A stretch of 64,000 nt of DNA from Rhytidiadelphus loreus. Its lineage: Eukaryota > Streptophyta > Bryopsida > Hypnales > Hylocomiaceae. The notes under the pieces are model-generated. The model was not told the origin of the DNA, ran no database searches, and saw only the letters and a list, made by a program, of their open reading frames with translations. The stretch is taken from assembly GCA_947034895.1 (NCBI GenBank), contig OX344761.1, forward strand, positions 68,509,839 through 68,573,838, given 5' to 3'. Position numbers and translations under genes: made by a program. Each line of letters begins with the position of its first letter. Position 1 is the stretch's first letter. This document shows positions 1 through 11,533 of the stretch, one piece after another.

Positions 1-1379
1 GCTTTAGTAATAATCAGAAAATTGCAATTGTGTATCATACATAGACAAATTGCCGTGATAAATATCTTTCATAGAATTAGGAAGTCTCTACAATGCAAGA
101 GTTATTTTTCAATCAAACATTAATTAATTCTTGAGAAAGGCAAATTGACGGTTTGCCAAAGTATGAATAGTTTATTAATTATATATTTCTATACTGGATA
201 GAAGTTGTAAAAGGATAGGGCAAATTATCGGGAATAAATTCTTGAATGGTAGGAAAGGATTGATGGAAATTATAGAAATAGGTAGTTTAGGCTAATTGAC
301 TGTGGTACCGATTCTCTTCATTTACACTTATAGACAAATTGCCCTGAAATAGATTTAGCAATAGTTGCTACATACAGTCCTTAGGTCATCCTGAGTTCTG
401 TGTGCATTATCTCGAGAGATGATAGAAGTATGGATACTGGACAATTTGCCTAATTCTGAATTTAATTAAAAATATTAATTAAATAAAAACTTTATTTATT
501 CCTTTATATCTGTATTGATGAAGTAAGGATTTAATAATGATGTGATGAACAAATTGTCTTATGATTAGATAATAAATTAGAAGTGATAGACAGTATGTCT
601 AAAATTCTATTGGCATGGTCAATTTGACTTTAATTATGAAAATATATAAATGGGATCTAAATATGTTTGTGAATTAATTGGATTCTTGTCCTTGGGTTTT
701 TGACATATTGTTGATAATGTGCAGTGAAGTTTGGAGATCTCAAATTGCATAACACACTCATTCCCATTGCATTAGATAGAGAAAAATTGCCCTAGGACTG
801 GGACCGATTTGATACTCATGATAATTTAGTCATTAGGCTATTTAAATAGTGACTGGACAAATTGCCCGTGTAATCAAAATCATGGTAATTAATGAATCTA
901 TATTATTATTATAAATGTGAATGTTGCATTTAAAAGTCTAGATCATGCATGCCAAATTGCTCAAAATCCTGACAAATTGCCGGAATATACCCCTAGAATA
1001 CTAGGCAGGACCGGGACTGCAATCATGCGTCCAATAGCATTATTAACGGACTGTCAACCAAATTATGGGAATAAGAGTGAAATTTATGTATCTGCCTGTT
1101 GTTTGTGTAATTGCGTAGTATTTGTTTGTAAATCCCACAACATTCTAGAAAACAAGTGACCTCAGCCACAACACATTAGACTATTTGATCATTCCCTAGA
1201 AATAGAACCCCTATACTATGTTCCTGGGTTTTTGGGTTTAAGTTAAAATTTTAGATTACAGTTCATCTAAAGTCCCACAATTTTATTGACTTTAAAAAAT
1301 CCCAATGAGTAACTCTTAGACTAAATACCATTGTTGGAAGGAAAATCCTATTATAAACTTACAAACAAACATACAACAT
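1..1379. repeat. Field of degenerate CAAATTGCC motifs
   Basis: No gene is visible in this AT-rich stretch. The short motif GACAAATTGCC or a variant (GGCAAATTGAC, GGACAATTTGCC, GGTCAATTTGAC) recurs about a dozen times. Copies start near 44, 139, 218, 333, 439, 547, 617, 740, 781, 855, 950 and 971. A second phrase, roughly GGGACCGATTTGATACTCATG, recurs in weaker form near 301, 800 and 1010. Spacing ranges from about 20 to 120 bp, so this is not a clean satellite. It looks like an old tandem array that has lost its register. The small open frame at 917-1159 lies inside it and has no coding support. Confidence 0.5.
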
Positions 1380-1704
1380 AATTTAAGGTAGACTAGTGTG
1401 CCATGTGATGTTGCAACAACTAAGATAAAAGAAAAAATAATTTTTTAAATTATTAACTTGTAAAAACTTTGAAGTTAAATATTTCGTATGCATGAAGGGG
1501 TGCAAGGGTTTTGTTGTGGTGTGAGAGGTTGTGTTCTTTATACGATTAGAGAGCTTTATGTGCCTTGTAACATTACCACAACCAAAACTAAAGTAAAAAT
1601 AATTGTTTAATTGTTTAATTCATTAAAACTTTGCAATTCAATAACTTTCACACTGTAGTCTTAGAGGCTACAAACTTAGTACGAATAAAAAGCTTTATGT
1701 ATAA

Positions 1705-1926
1705 GGCAATGCCCGAGGAGGAGGGGTTTACGGGGAAAAATGCGTCGACGAGGAGAGCGGAGCCCGACGAGGAGGCGCGTTTTTTCTCGTAAACCCCGAT
1801 GACGAGGACATTGCCCGACGTAAACAACTATCAGAAATCGACAGAAAGCGGGGGATGATAACAAGATCATGGATGAAGAATCCATAATGCCCGATTACGC
1901 GGGCAAAACCACGTAATCGGGCATTA
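1705..1926. repeat. GC-rich foldback element inside the tandem array
   Basis: This island is much richer in GC than its surroundings and contains two inverted repeats. The first, 1705-1815, pairs GGCAATGCCCGAGGAGG with CGAGGACATTGCC, and its inner parts GGGGTTTACGGGGAAAAA and TTTTTTCTCGTAAACCCC also pair, giving an imperfect hairpin with arms of about 55 bp. The second, 1885-1899 with 1912-1926, is a perfect 15-bp inverted repeat (TAATGCCCGATTACG) around a 12-bp loop. The outer ends share AATGCCCGA in inverted orientation, so the whole stretch may be one MITE-like unit. Short reverse-strand open frames here are by-products of the high GC. Confidence 0.6.
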
Positions 1927-3133
1927 CACTCTGATTGCACTAGAGAATCCTCCCAGGAAATGAACAGGCAATTTCATGTGAGTGGTCTACGCACAAAGGA
2001 ATGCAAAGGCTTTATTTTGTGGCATTTTGACATGCCATGTGAAAGTTATGGTTTTTTCAAAATAAAATATAATTTAATTCAATTTCTCATCACAAAAAGA
2101 ACTTTCCAATGGGTCCAAGAACACCACCGAATGCCTTATAGTTTCTTAAATTTGAGTGTATTAAACCAAATCAAACAAAAAAACTAATTTAAGGTATAGA
2201 GTAGTGTATCCTTGTACCATTGCCACAACCAAAATAAAAATATAGGTATTTTTAATTTTTTAATTTCAAAATAACTCCAAGATTCATAACTTTCATTCCG
2301 GAACGAGTACAAGCTCTTTGTTGCAGTGTGAGAGGTTGCATTCTTGATTTCAATAGAAAGCTTTATGTGCAAAGGAGTGTGTAGGTTTTATTCACTGGAA
2401 CGCAAATTTCTGAAAATTGTGTTGTAATCAACATAAATGTCATTTGGATTTTGTTGACTGCAACACAGTTTTCTACTAGTGATTTCATGGCATTTGGACC
2501 TATTGTGTGAAAGTTATGGGATTTTTTAGTTCTCCTAGTGTGCCATGTGCCATTGCCATAGTATAATATAAGATTAAATTAAAGCTAATTCAATTAATTC
2601 AATTCAATTTTTTAATTAAAAAAAATCCATAACTTTCACATAGTAGGTCTAAATGCCATGAAACTAGCATGTATAGAAAGCTTATATGTGAAGGAATGCA
2701 AAAGCTTTGTTTTGTGGCATTTGGATTTTGGATATTCGATGTGAAAGTTATGGTTTTTCCAAAATAAAAAATATTTCAATTCCTATCAATGATCAAATCA
2801 CCCATAAGTTGTGTAATCAGGTGTAATTTTCAAATTTAACTCAATTTTCAAATTCATAAAAACTTTCAAATTCAATAATTTTCAAACCATTAGTCCAAAT
2901 GCCAAGAAACAAAGTCTATAAACCCCTCCTTGCAAAGAGCTTTCCAACAATACCAATGTTGCCAAAGACCTTACGATTTCAAGAATCTCAACATGTCAAA
3001 GAAACAAAACAAACAACCTAACTTAAGATATAGACTAGTGTGTCCTATGCCATTGCCACAATATAATAAAAGTAATTAAAAGTAATTAAATTTAAAAAAA
3101 GTTCATAACTTCCATATAGTAGGTCCAAATGCC

Positions 3134-3944
3134 TTTAACCCCTAACTTCCTCATCGACCATATATGGTCGATCTGAAATTTCAGGCTCATTTTGAAGTGG
3201 GTAGTTAAATTCGTTTGCCCATTTTTTTTTTAAAATTGGGCAGTTTTTAGGGTTAACTATCCAAAACTTTCATTTTTCACTGAAAAAGGTACATATTTGA
3301 GTGTTGAGAGGTCTCCAAAGTCATTTATGTCCGTTAGTGGAAGAGTAAAGCTTGCTAATTTTACTTCATTTTTCAACTTTGAACAATTTCACTTGATTTG
3401 AGATCTAAAAACTTCCACTTATTCATTTGCTTTGAAAATGGTCCCAATCAAAAGAGTAAAGTGTTTTCATGATTTTCACCATTGAAAATTTAAACAAGCA
3501 AGTGTTGATTTGGAGTTATTTGTGAATTATATTTATTAAAAAATTGCATCTCAACAATTGCAAGGTGGATTGTGTAATGAGTTTAATAGCTTTTCAAGTG
3601 ATATTAAGTTTTTTGAAAAGGTATTTTAGTATTCTAACACAATTTGTAGTTGTTCATGTCACTTCTAATCCCAAAAAGCTTTTATGTGCAAATTTCTGAA
3701 ACATTTTGGAGAGGGACAATATATTAAAAATAAAAAACGTACGTTTCTCTTATTATAATCTCACAACTCTTATGGAATTTTGCACTCAAAATTGGTGTGC
3801 ATAATAATAAGCAAGCTCTTTAAACATCCATACGGTTAGATTTTGAAAAAAAATCGTTTTGTTTCAATGGAGATAACTATAAGCCCATGTTCTTTTTTCA
3901 TGGGGAAAACACACTTGAAAAGGCTTAGGCACTTAGGGGTTAAA
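3134..3944. mobile_element. 811-bp terminal-inverted-repeat element, nested in the tandem array
   Basis: The ends are TTTAACCCCTAA (3134-3145) and TTAGGGGTTAAA (3933-3944), a perfect 12-bp inverted repeat. The flanks are two halves of one array unit: CCAAATGCC before and CTAGCACAAATAGAAAG after. Other units read CCAAATGCC-ATGAAA-CTAGCACGAATAGAAAG without a break, so they act as paralogous empty sites. A short palindrome (TCGACCATATATGGTCGA) lies just inside the left end. No transposase frame is visible, so it is non-autonomous. Its superfamily is unknown. Confidence 0.7.
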
Positions 3945-4440
3945 CTAGCACAAATAGAAAGTTCTATACACAAAAGAGTACAAGGGCTTTGTTTCATGGC
4001 ATTTGAACATGCAATCTAAATGTTATATATTTTCCAAAATAAAAGATAATTCAATTTTTTTATTTTAAAAAAATCATAATTTTCACAATTATAAATTCAA
4101 ATGCCATGAAACTGGCACGAATAGAAAGCTCTTATGCACGAAGGACTGCAAAGGCTTGGTTTTGTGATGTTTGGACATGCAACATGAAAGTTATGATTTT
4201 TCCAAAATACAAGATAATTTAAATTAGTTTTTGAATCCATAAAAACTTTGAAATTCAATAACTATCACACCATAGGTTCAAACGTCATGAAACAAAGTCC
4301 ATGCACCCTTCTTTGCAAAGAGCTTTCTAATGATACCAAAATCATTGTTAGACACTTTAGGATTTCTTAGATCTCAATGTAACAAACAAACAAACAAAAA
4401 ATTGTAACTTAAAGTATAGATAGGTGCATTCTTCATTCCA

Positions 4441-5888
4441 CATTAAACTTAAAAGTCATCCATTAGTCACTTTGAAAAATACGAAGTACAAAAGACTACT
4501 AAATAAAACTTGTACAAAACTCTAAAACTTAGAAATTAGTACCAAAATTATATATTAGAACATCAAATCTCTCCAAATCATAATGGCTTATGTAAACAAG
4601 TATGAATTGGAAGAGATAAGACAAGTGTGGATGAAGTTAGACTAGAAACTAACCACTTTTGGATGAAAAAAACATCCAAAATTCTTAAAAGAAGAAATAA
4701 ATTTAGAAATCAAATAAAGAGATAAAACAAAATTCGAAATGCATTTTGAAACCCCAAAACAAGTTGTTATCCACCAAGAATTAGATGGAATAGATCAAAT
4801 TTATTCCAAACATTGGTTTATTCTAACTTCTGCACACTTATTCGCATTTCTAAGTGTAATACCATTTTAGAATAGGTGTGATACTACCTAGAGTCCTAGA
4901 CATTATTCAATCAAAACCTTGGTACTTCACTAGCGGTTAGTTTAGAAACAACATGAGACCTACTATAGGGTACATTTTAAATGTTGGAGCTTATAATTTA
5001 AAAAATATTCAAGTTACTATAGCATCACTTCTTTAAAAACTATTGTATTACAACTATTATAAATTACATTTTAATAATTTATAGTATATAATTTATAAAT
5101 CTACACAAAGGATAGTCTAAAAGAGAGGGGAGGAACTTGAACATGGAGCTTCTATTTTCCATTTGCAAATAGACAAAATAATAAACAACATCTCATTTTG
5201 GACTATGTATGTGTATAGTCAATTTTTTTTCTAGGTAGGAGCTATTGTTGTACTATAACCTAAACCCCAAACTCTAAAACCAATTCACTTGTAAGCACAT
5301 TTTATAAGATTGTGGGACCTTAAACTATTGCATTTGTAAATGCATAAATCAAGCTTAGACAATATAATACTACTTATGGGATTTTCAATTTTTGTGATTT
5401 TTCTTCTATTGTACAGTATATGTATGATTCATTTATATGAATTATTTGATATGTGATGTTTGTATATATGTTGTTTGTATGGGTTGTGTTCAACAACAGT
5501 TAGAGTGTACATGTTATACTAACTATTGATAGACTTTTAAAATGTGTATAAATTTTTGAATTATGATAGGGATATGTTTAAATGCCTCAAGTTTTAGTTT
5601 TAACTACTATAAGGTGTAAGAAAATGGGCAAAAAGAAGAAGTAGAAAAAATAGAAACATATCTATTGTAAAATAATAGCTAAATAGCCCCTATAATAAAT
5701 ACAAAATCAACACTTGTATATATGGATTACAAGGTATAGTAAAGTACCCAAGAATCAAAATTAGCATAGGAGTTAATTGAAGTTGAGGACCAGATTTTTT
5801 ACCCTTAACCCTTGAGTGCCCCACAAGCTAAAATATTGCCTCTCCAAATTGAATTCAGACCCAAATGACTCTGAATCTCATTTGGATC
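4441..5888. other. AT-rich intergenic stretch
   Basis: I see no conserved frame, RNA gene or clear repeat boundary here. Composition is AT-rich and uniform. Confidence 0.5.
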
Positions 5889-6335
5889 TCATTTGTAGTG
5901 ACACAAATTAAGTAAGGGGGGGTAGGGTGATGTTGGAGAATGGTTTTTATAGACATCATTATCCAATATGAACATGGGTATTGGCTCGTGAAACGACTGT
6001 ACATAAAAATCTGCTTTTTGAGGGATTTGCGGTTCTAAGCGTTGACCACTATTGGCAATAGCCGGTGCAAGACCATTGTCTATGATTTTACGGGTTGCTG
6101 AGGGAGACTCATGCTCCACGCAAAGTCATTCAAAGTGCCATAGTGCATGTAGAGAGCTGTTGTCAACTGCAAATTCTTGAATGTGTAGCTTGTAATTGGA
6201 GCAAGGCATTTGGAAAGGTGTTTGAATCCAACAAAAAGAGATTCCTATGATCCATCCTTGCGTAGTCAAAAGCATGGAATGTTCTAACACCTTATTGTTA
6301 GCAATCAATGTAGCCAAATTGGAAATGGTGCTCAA
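5889..6335 (-). pseudogene. Possible coding relic (one reverse frame broken by a stop)
   Basis: On the minus strand one frame stays open from 6335 to 5889 except for a single stop near 6126. The translation begins MSTISNLATLIANNKVLEHS and resumes as MEHESPSATRKIIDNGLAPA after the stop. Composition is more mixed than the flanking DNA. I recognise no family, and there is no upstream exon I can join to it. It could be a fragment of a dead gene or transposon, or chance. Confidence 0.25.
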
Positions 6336-8383
6336 TTATAGGGAGGGAGTGGTGCTTGAGACTTGTAGATGGCTTCATTTTTTTTCATCAGCATTTGTAG
6401 GAGTTTTTAGGTGATTGTGTAAGAAACCACTTGTATTAGCCAATTCCTTGATAATTCTATATGAGAATTTATGTGGCATCTCATAACTCTTTTAGACAAT
6501 AGGATTCTTGTCATATTGAAAACCCAATACTGTTTACATTGTTGATTTTATTTTTATTCATTTTTGGAAGAAAAAAAACAAAATTTGCTCTTAGGTCTTT
6601 TATGATTTCAGCTTGGAGGTAACCCTATTATGTGACTGCTAAATAGAAATCCTCTCATTATGCTCTTGAGCTAGTATAGGCAATTGGTGTTTTCTTTATG
6701 GGAATTCTGAAGTGGTAATGTAGGCCACATTTGTACTGCCCAACGTCATGTCTTATTTGTCAGTTGTCCTCATATAGTGTTTTTGGTCCTCTACAACATC
6801 ATTCCTTGCCCATGCCGAATTGAATGTGTCACAAGGCATGTGATTGGTATCAAGCAACCTTGAAATTTGGTAGACATTCAACTACTTTTTTACCCTGTCC
6901 CCAGCAAAATTTCAAGCATAGAGGCCATTTCCTCCACTAGTAATGGCGAGCCAAAGTATTGAATCCCCTCAAAAGATACTCATTTCGTAGTGGTCAATTT
7001 AAGTTTGACCACTAATCTTTCGATTTCTACAATCAAACCTATCAAAAAATTTAGATGCCTTTGTCATCTACCTTTTCTTGAATTTCAGTGGTGAAAATTT
7101 GTGGATCTCATTTTTCCACTTGCAGCAACACATCGCTCAGATTAAAATCCACCATGGCCAAAAACATGTCATTGTGGAGGGGGTGCTTAGGAATTAAAAG
7201 TAGTCAAAATCATAAAATACTTTTTGTAGTTTTAATCCATTGTAAGTGATACCTAAGACACTAAAGAAGTAGAAACAACATAAGCTTTTCCATAGCTTGG
7301 AAGGGTGATTGGACAACATTGAGACACCCAAATTTACAAAACCTCACAACAAACAAACCAAAATCCAATTGTGCATGCTCTATCTCAAGAATGGAGATAA
7401 TACACTCACACTAATACATGCAAAGAAATTTGATAGGAACAATGTTTGTAGATAGAGATTATGTTATATGAAAATGTAATAAGCTTTTACATGTGGGTAG
7501 AATTCGAAACTTTAACCCCTAAAGATTGCAATTTTTCTCAAGATTTTACTATTTTCAAAGATTTGTAATAAAATAGCCCTTAATAGATAGATTTAACAAT
7601 AAAATTTAAATAAACTTTGTCTACTAATAACCATAGATTACATGCAAACAGTTAGATATATCCCAATTATCATCAATAATTTTATATGATACAAATAAAA
7701 TCAAAATCATGAATATTTCAGAATAACTATTATAAAAAACTTTTTACATCTTTTAATGATTTTTTTGTAGCAAGCTTGACATGTTATATTCTAATTAATG
7801 ATAAATTTTTCAAATTGAATTTCCAATTGTAAAGTAAAATTTTTTCCTTATAATACTTTTAAAGCAAGAAGTCATAAAATACTTCAATTTAAAAATTCAT
7901 AGAATATTTAAAGAGATTAATTTTCAAAATTTGTATGGTGAAAATATTGGATAGTTAGCATACTTTATATATAAAAATTGAATAGGTGAAATAACAACTC
8001 CAAGTGGATCAGGTCATTTTTTCTATCTATCATCCCATTCGAAGACATTCAAACCTTTTGGAGGTAAATGGTATTTTTGGATTCCTTTGTTTTTAGCGTA
8101 ACCTTTGACACTTTTTTTCAAATCACAAATCCATTAATTTATTGCAAGAGTTTAAATTTTTTAAATTTTATTTGGTGTCTCTCATTTCTTAAGTCAAATC
8201 ATCAAAGGTTATGCATAGCAACAAAAAAATCTAGTTTTTTTTGCTCATAAAAAAATCTTTTGAAGTACAAAATCTGAAATTAAGGTTTTACTATATTAAA
8301 AATTTGATCTTGCTAATTTGTAATTTAATTTCAAAATGAAGATTGATTCAATAAGTTCTAATTTACATTAATCTAAAATTTCT
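6336..8383. other. Intergenic stretch, possible faint relic at 6740-7170
   Basis: No intact gene. Between about 6740 and 7170 base composition is more even, and the minus strand shows short open bits such as MFLAMVDFNLSDVLLQVEK separated by stops and frame changes. This suggests an old coding relic, but no family can be named. From 7200 to 8383 the DNA is plain AT-rich sequence. TTTAACCCCTAAA at about 7511 matches the end motif of the TIR elements, but I found no matching partner end. Confidence 0.3.
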
Positions 8384-11300
8384 TTAATCTTCTTTTCTAA
8401 CAACACTATCTTTTTTGTTGTTTTCACTTTCATAAGTTTGGATATCTATATGTTTTTCTATAGATTGTTTTTCTATTTTGTTTGCTTCATTAATCTTATT
8501 ACCATTCAAGAAGCTATATTTTTGTTTGTTTGTTTCATCAACATTTTGCATTGTATTATTTGGTAGTTCCGGGGGTATTTCAAACAAAGAATGTTCCATG
8601 CTACTCTCAATTTTGGAAATATTTTTGTCAGATTCAACTTTATTTTCAATTCCAATGCTACTACCTAATGGTTCCAAATTCATGTACTTGTACACCATTT
8701 CATTTGGTATTTCCAACTCATTATTAGTTTCTTTAAGTTCAGGACTAATTGCAATATAGTGATTGGTATTTTCTAAAATGGTTTTATCTCCTTCAAAATA
8801 CTCTAAAGGTTTGATTTGGTTGATTTGGTCTAATTGTGTATCAAGTCCATCAACATTTTTGTCATTAGGAAGCAAATTTATAATTTTTTTTGCTTCTTCA
8901 TTAATTTTGATATTTACAAAATTTTCACTACTTGATCCTATATTTTTTTCATTTTCTATACTATCATAGCCGTGAAGTATAAAATTAATTGAAGAATTAG
9001 ATGTGTCGTATGATTCTTCTGAAATGATCAAAAAGGCAGGATTTACTTGGTCTTGGACACTCAATAGATTATCACACAAACCATAATCTTCTATGGAACT
9101 TTTTTCTTTAGAATCATCAATGTGTTCAACTTCAATTTTGAAGCCTTGAATTACAGGAAAAGTATTATCCAAATTCACATCGATATTTTCCGATTTGGAT
9201 CTATTATCAATTATTTTTACGCTACTATTGAAATGACTAAAGTCTTCAATGTTTGTTTCAATTGAATCTTTGTCTATATAAAGGTTAGTATACAATTGCA
9301 TCTCTTCTTCTAAGTGAGTTCTAGAATTATTGTCATTATCTAAATTACTACAATTTTTTCTTTCATCTACAATGTCTTGATTTTTTTCATTAATTTCTTT
9401 TGTTGAATTACTTTCAATTTCTTCATTCAAATTTTCATTTCTATAAACACTAATTCTTATTTCTTCAATAGGTTTATCCCAACCATTTGAATCAATGTAT
9501 TTGTAATCAACAAAACTCTCATCTTTTATATTCCTATTCCTATTAACTATTCTATCAACATTATGTATTACTTTCATTTTGTGCGGTTCGTTTTCAAATT
9601 TAATTTCTTCTTTAGACAATTTATTTTCTTTCTTAGAATCCTTTTCTAAAGTCTCAATAGACTTTGAATGAACAAAACCTTTTGAACATTCAACTCTAGG
9701 ATCATGGGTATGAAGATCTTTATGACTACTATGCAATAAATCACCAATAATTGAATTAGAATCTTCTTTATTTATCTTATTTTCAACTTTAGAAGAATCT
9801 ATTTTCTTTTGTTCTTTGAAATTGAGGTCAGTATTTGGCCATCCTACATACACCAATATAAAATAATTATTTATAAACTTTGCCCATTTAAAAGTGTTAA
9901 GAAAAATAGATTATTTAAATTTTGATGAAGCACATAAGATAATTAATATTATCTTTAATGATTCATTTTTATATTCTTTCAACTTTCAATGATATTTTTG
10001 TGTATATACTATAAGAAATTAGAGTTTTTTGATGTCTAAGTTGATGGATTTTAGGTGATGTGGAATTCAACAACCCTTGTTTTTATGTCAACAATCAAAT
10101 GTCCAATGTAACATCTTGATGACATCGTCATTGTTGACATAAAAACAAGGGTTGTTAGATTCAATGATATTTAAAATCCGTCAACTTAGACCTTGATTGT
10201 TATATTAAACATCATCTAAAACACAATTTTTTCATAGTAATATTGAAGACTATTTAAACATGCTTCTAATCCCTAAATAGTACTATTGAAAGGCCCCGTT
10301 GGACTTTCACAATGCTTTCAAGAAATTTTTATGTTAGGATGTGAAGCCAATTGACTTTTAAAGAGACCCCTTAGTTAAAAGACTTTGTAAACCATTCAAT
10401 GTTGTAGATTTTGATTCTGAATTGACCAAATATTAAACAAAAGATGAGCGCTCTAAATTTGTTTTTTAAATTAACAAATCTTTGATAATTCAATAATTCA
10501 TCAAGTATAATTTTATTTCTTGAAAATATGTAATACATTTAGTTTTAAGTGATTATATTTATTACTAAATATGATCAAAAAGTTAAAATTAAAACTAAAA
10601 ATTAAAGAAATTATAAATTAAATTCTAATAACAAATTATTTAGACGATTTTTGCATATATCCTCGAGCATATATCAAATGTTTTCTAATCAATTGATATG
10701 AAGGTTAATTTATTGCATCATTTAATATTTAATATGACATTCTTAAAAAATTATGCCAAAAATTATAATTAGTTAGATAAATTAATCTTCAAAATGATAA
10801 AAAGTGCAAACAATCAAAATGATATTTAAGAATTATATAATCAATTGAGATGAATTTGAAAATATATTAAAAATTTAGAATATTAAAAAAAATTCAAACA
10901 TTCAAGAATTTACCAAGAAAATTATTTGTTATAAAAATAAATTCAATGACAATGATTTATCTTTAAGATGATATATGTACCTTGTTCACCATTATTTGTT
11001 TGCTTTGATTTATGTTTAGCATCTTCAATACCTTCATGATAGGTTAGAAAATTTGATTGTATGAAAATATTTGAAGATTTATTAATTTTTGCGTCTTTAT
11101 ATAACCAATTTTTAAAATAATTGTATTTTTCTTTAAATCCTTCATTTACTAAATTGAAACTTGTTTTAAACAATGACATTATTGTGGCAATACTACTACC
11201 ATCAAATAAAGTAATTTTTTTATTTATATAATAGTAGTCTTTATAAAAAATAGCGGTAGAAGTATTTATTGGTTTTATTGTCAAATACAAGCATAAAATA

Positions 11301-11533
11301 ATCAAAGTGACTATAACAATTGGGATCTTTTTTTCCGAAGGAAGCCATGTTATCAATATTTTTGCAAACTCATTTGATTTCTTTATTTGAGGCTTGATAG
11401 CAGATCGATTGCACGAATTTTCAACTTCTACATTATCTTCAAATATTTTTTCATGATCTTCTATAATTTTATTTTCAACGTTTTTTTCAATTTTCTTAAT
11501 GACATCGTCAATGATTTTTGCTTCAACTGCCAT
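8384..11533 (-). CDS. Unrecognised 670-aa single-pass membrane protein, acidic low-complexity tail
   Basis: Two exons on the minus strand join in frame: 11533-10981 (553 nt) and 9843-8384 (1460 nt), total 2013 nt. The intron has a GTACAT donor and an ATGTAG acceptor, and the split codon gives Gly. The start is the ATG in ATTATGGCA. Exon 1 has a charged N-terminus, one hydrophobic segment near residues 69-86 (IPIVIVTLIILCLYLTI), then a basic/aromatic stretch. Exon 2 is about 486 residues rich in Asn, Lys, Glu, Ser and Ile, with no recognisable domain. A uniformly open 1460-nt frame in such AT-rich DNA is hard to explain by chance, so I think it is real. Function is unknown; a tail-heavy membrane-anchored scaffold is only a guess. 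Codon use is strongly AT-ended, unlike the genes at 23824 and 57093. Confidence 0.6.
10034..10191. repeat. Foldback (MITE-like) inside the intron of the 670-aa gene
   Basis: Arms 10034-10095 and 10130-10191 are inverted copies, for example CAACAACCCTTGTTTTTATG against CATAAAAACAAGGGTTGTT, with outer ends GTCTAAGTTGATGGATTTTA and TAAAATCCGTCAACTTAGAC. They are separated by a 34-bp spacer. Arms of 62 bp with few mismatches suggest a recent small inverted-repeat element. If transcribed with the host intron it would make a stable hairpin. Confidence 0.75.

Larger units (their letters stand above)
1380..4440. repeat. Diverged tandem repeat array (units of about 250-350 bp)
   Basis: The same phrases return in the same order: GTGTGCCATGTGCCATTGCC, then an AT-rich run ending AATAACTTTCACA, then CCAAATGCCATGAAACTAGC, then ATAGAAAGCTCTTTATG, then GGCTTTGTTTTGTGGCATTT, then GTGAAAGTTATGGTTTTTCC. 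Partial or whole units begin near 1390, 2200, 2520, 3035 (broken by an insertion and resumed at 3945), 4070 and 4235. Divergence between units is high, so the array is old. Related pieces recur at 43805-44060 and 62740-62990. No coding frame survives across units. Confidence 0.65.

Noticed and set aside
1..1030. Possible CRISPR-like array of CAAATTGCC motifs
   Set aside because: Motifs are too short, vary in sequence and spacing, and the DNA is clearly eukaryotic.
3134..3945. Telomere-like CCCTAAA motifs
   Set aside because: CCCTAAA appears only singly, as part of TTTAACCCCTAAA transposon ends, and never as a tandem telomeric array.
8478..8969. Plus-strand open frames
   Set aside because: They are antisense shadows of the long minus-strand exon at 9843-8384.
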